Shown here: positions 63,853 to 64,000 of the stretch, piece by piece
Layout of the letters: every line of letters starts with the position of its first letter
How positions within the stretch are numbered: the first letter of the stretch is position 1
DNA from: Lentzea jiangxiensis
Lineage (GTDB): Bacteria; Actinomycetota; Actinomycetes; Mycobacteriales; Pseudonocardiaceae
DNA: 64,000 nucleotides
Direction: 5' to 3'
Assembly (NCBI RefSeq): GCF_900104175.1
Contig: NZ_FNIX01000001.1
Location: 571,975 to 635,974, forward strand
Notes under the pieces: generated by a model
Database searches by the model: none
What the model was told of the DNA's origin: nothing
The model's input: only the letters and a program-made list of their open reading frames with translations
Made by a program: the position numbers and the translations under genes

Positions 63853-64000
63853 TCAGGGTGGTCGTGGTGGACGACCAGGAGATGGTGCGCGAAGGGTTCT
63901 CCGCGCTGCTGGACGCGCAGGACGACATCGAAGTGGTCGGTGCGGCGGGCGACGGGGTGCAGGGCGTCGCGTTGGCGCGTACGGTCAAACCCGACGTCGT
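63849..64000 (+). CDS. NarL/LuxR-family response regulator, N-terminal part (3' end outside window)
   Basis: Only 50 codons are seen: MIRVVVVDDQEMVREGFSAL with the acidic pocket D8-D9, then the start of the receiver domain. The phosphorylated Asp would follow the last visible residues (KPDVV), just outside the window. The start overlaps the kinase stop, so this is its cognate regulator. Confidence 0.9.
   Translation, partial: MIRVVVVDDQEMVREGFSALLDAQDDIEVVGAAGDGVQGVALARTVKPDV

Overview
The window is high-G+C actinobacterial DNA. GTG and TTG starts are common, genes are tightly packed with ATGA/GTGA overlaps, and it carries a Ni superoxide dismutase with its maturation protease, a two-domain Kgd, a subtilisin-inhibitor-like secreted protein and the actinobacterial order of histidine-utilisation genes. 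This mix fits a chromosome of the Pseudonocardiaceae (Lentzea/Saccharothrix/Actinosynnema-like). That placement is inference from gene content; there is no rRNA gene to confirm it.

Layout. 1-3.3 kb: the end of a TPR protein and a visibly lower-G+C gene for a predicted nuclease/P-loop ATPase, an accessory island. 3.3-6.4 kb: sodN/sodX, an orphan RmlC-like sugar epimerase and a malic enzyme. 6.4-11.1 kb: a PAS-GGDEF-EAL protein convergent with a BpsA-like aminopropyltransferase. 11.2-14.6 kb: an OpuC-type osmolyte ABC importer. 14.6-18 kb: a GNAT/IclR pair and an ECF sigma/membrane-protein pair. 18-24.7 kb: a translationally coupled hut operon (hutH, hutU, M20 amidohydrolase, hutF, hutI) degrading histidine to glutamate. 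24.8-28.1 kb: two paralogous HTH regulators flanking a small secreted protein, then an aldo/keto reductase. 28.2-32.4 kb: a small DUF6104-like gene, kgd and a possible leader ORF. 32.5-39.7 kb: ATP-grasp protein, fused ABC exporter, a second ABC exporter and two small genes. 40-42.2 kb: MFS pump with TetR regulator. 42.2-45.9 kb: ald, then a glycine riboswitch in front of gcvH-sdaA (glycine/serine to pyruvate), then an HxlR regulator.

The most unusual region is 46.0-49.24 kb: a Ro60/Rsr (TROVE plus vWA) gene interrupted by a LAGLIDADG intein, preceded on the same strand by three tandem Y-RNA-like genes. Two of these contain a tRNA-like module whose acceptor stem is closed by a short loop (YrlA type). 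Two have a GGAA-N18/19-GTT element just upstream, resembling promoters of SigR/SigH-type stress sigma factors. No RNA gene in this window has a normal tRNA layout; the tRNA-like halves belong to the Y RNAs.

49.2-64 kb: VTT/DedA membrane protein, UbiB-like kinase, SSI-like inhibitor, SGNH hydrolase, an NrtR-like regulator divergent from SPFH and NAD-kinase-like genes, Gfo/Idh oxidoreductase, metY-metX behind a cysteine-containing leader peptide, a double-MerR regulator divergent from an erythromycin-esterase-like gene, and the start of a NarL-type two-component system cut by the window end. All calls come from reading the sequence; no database search was run.
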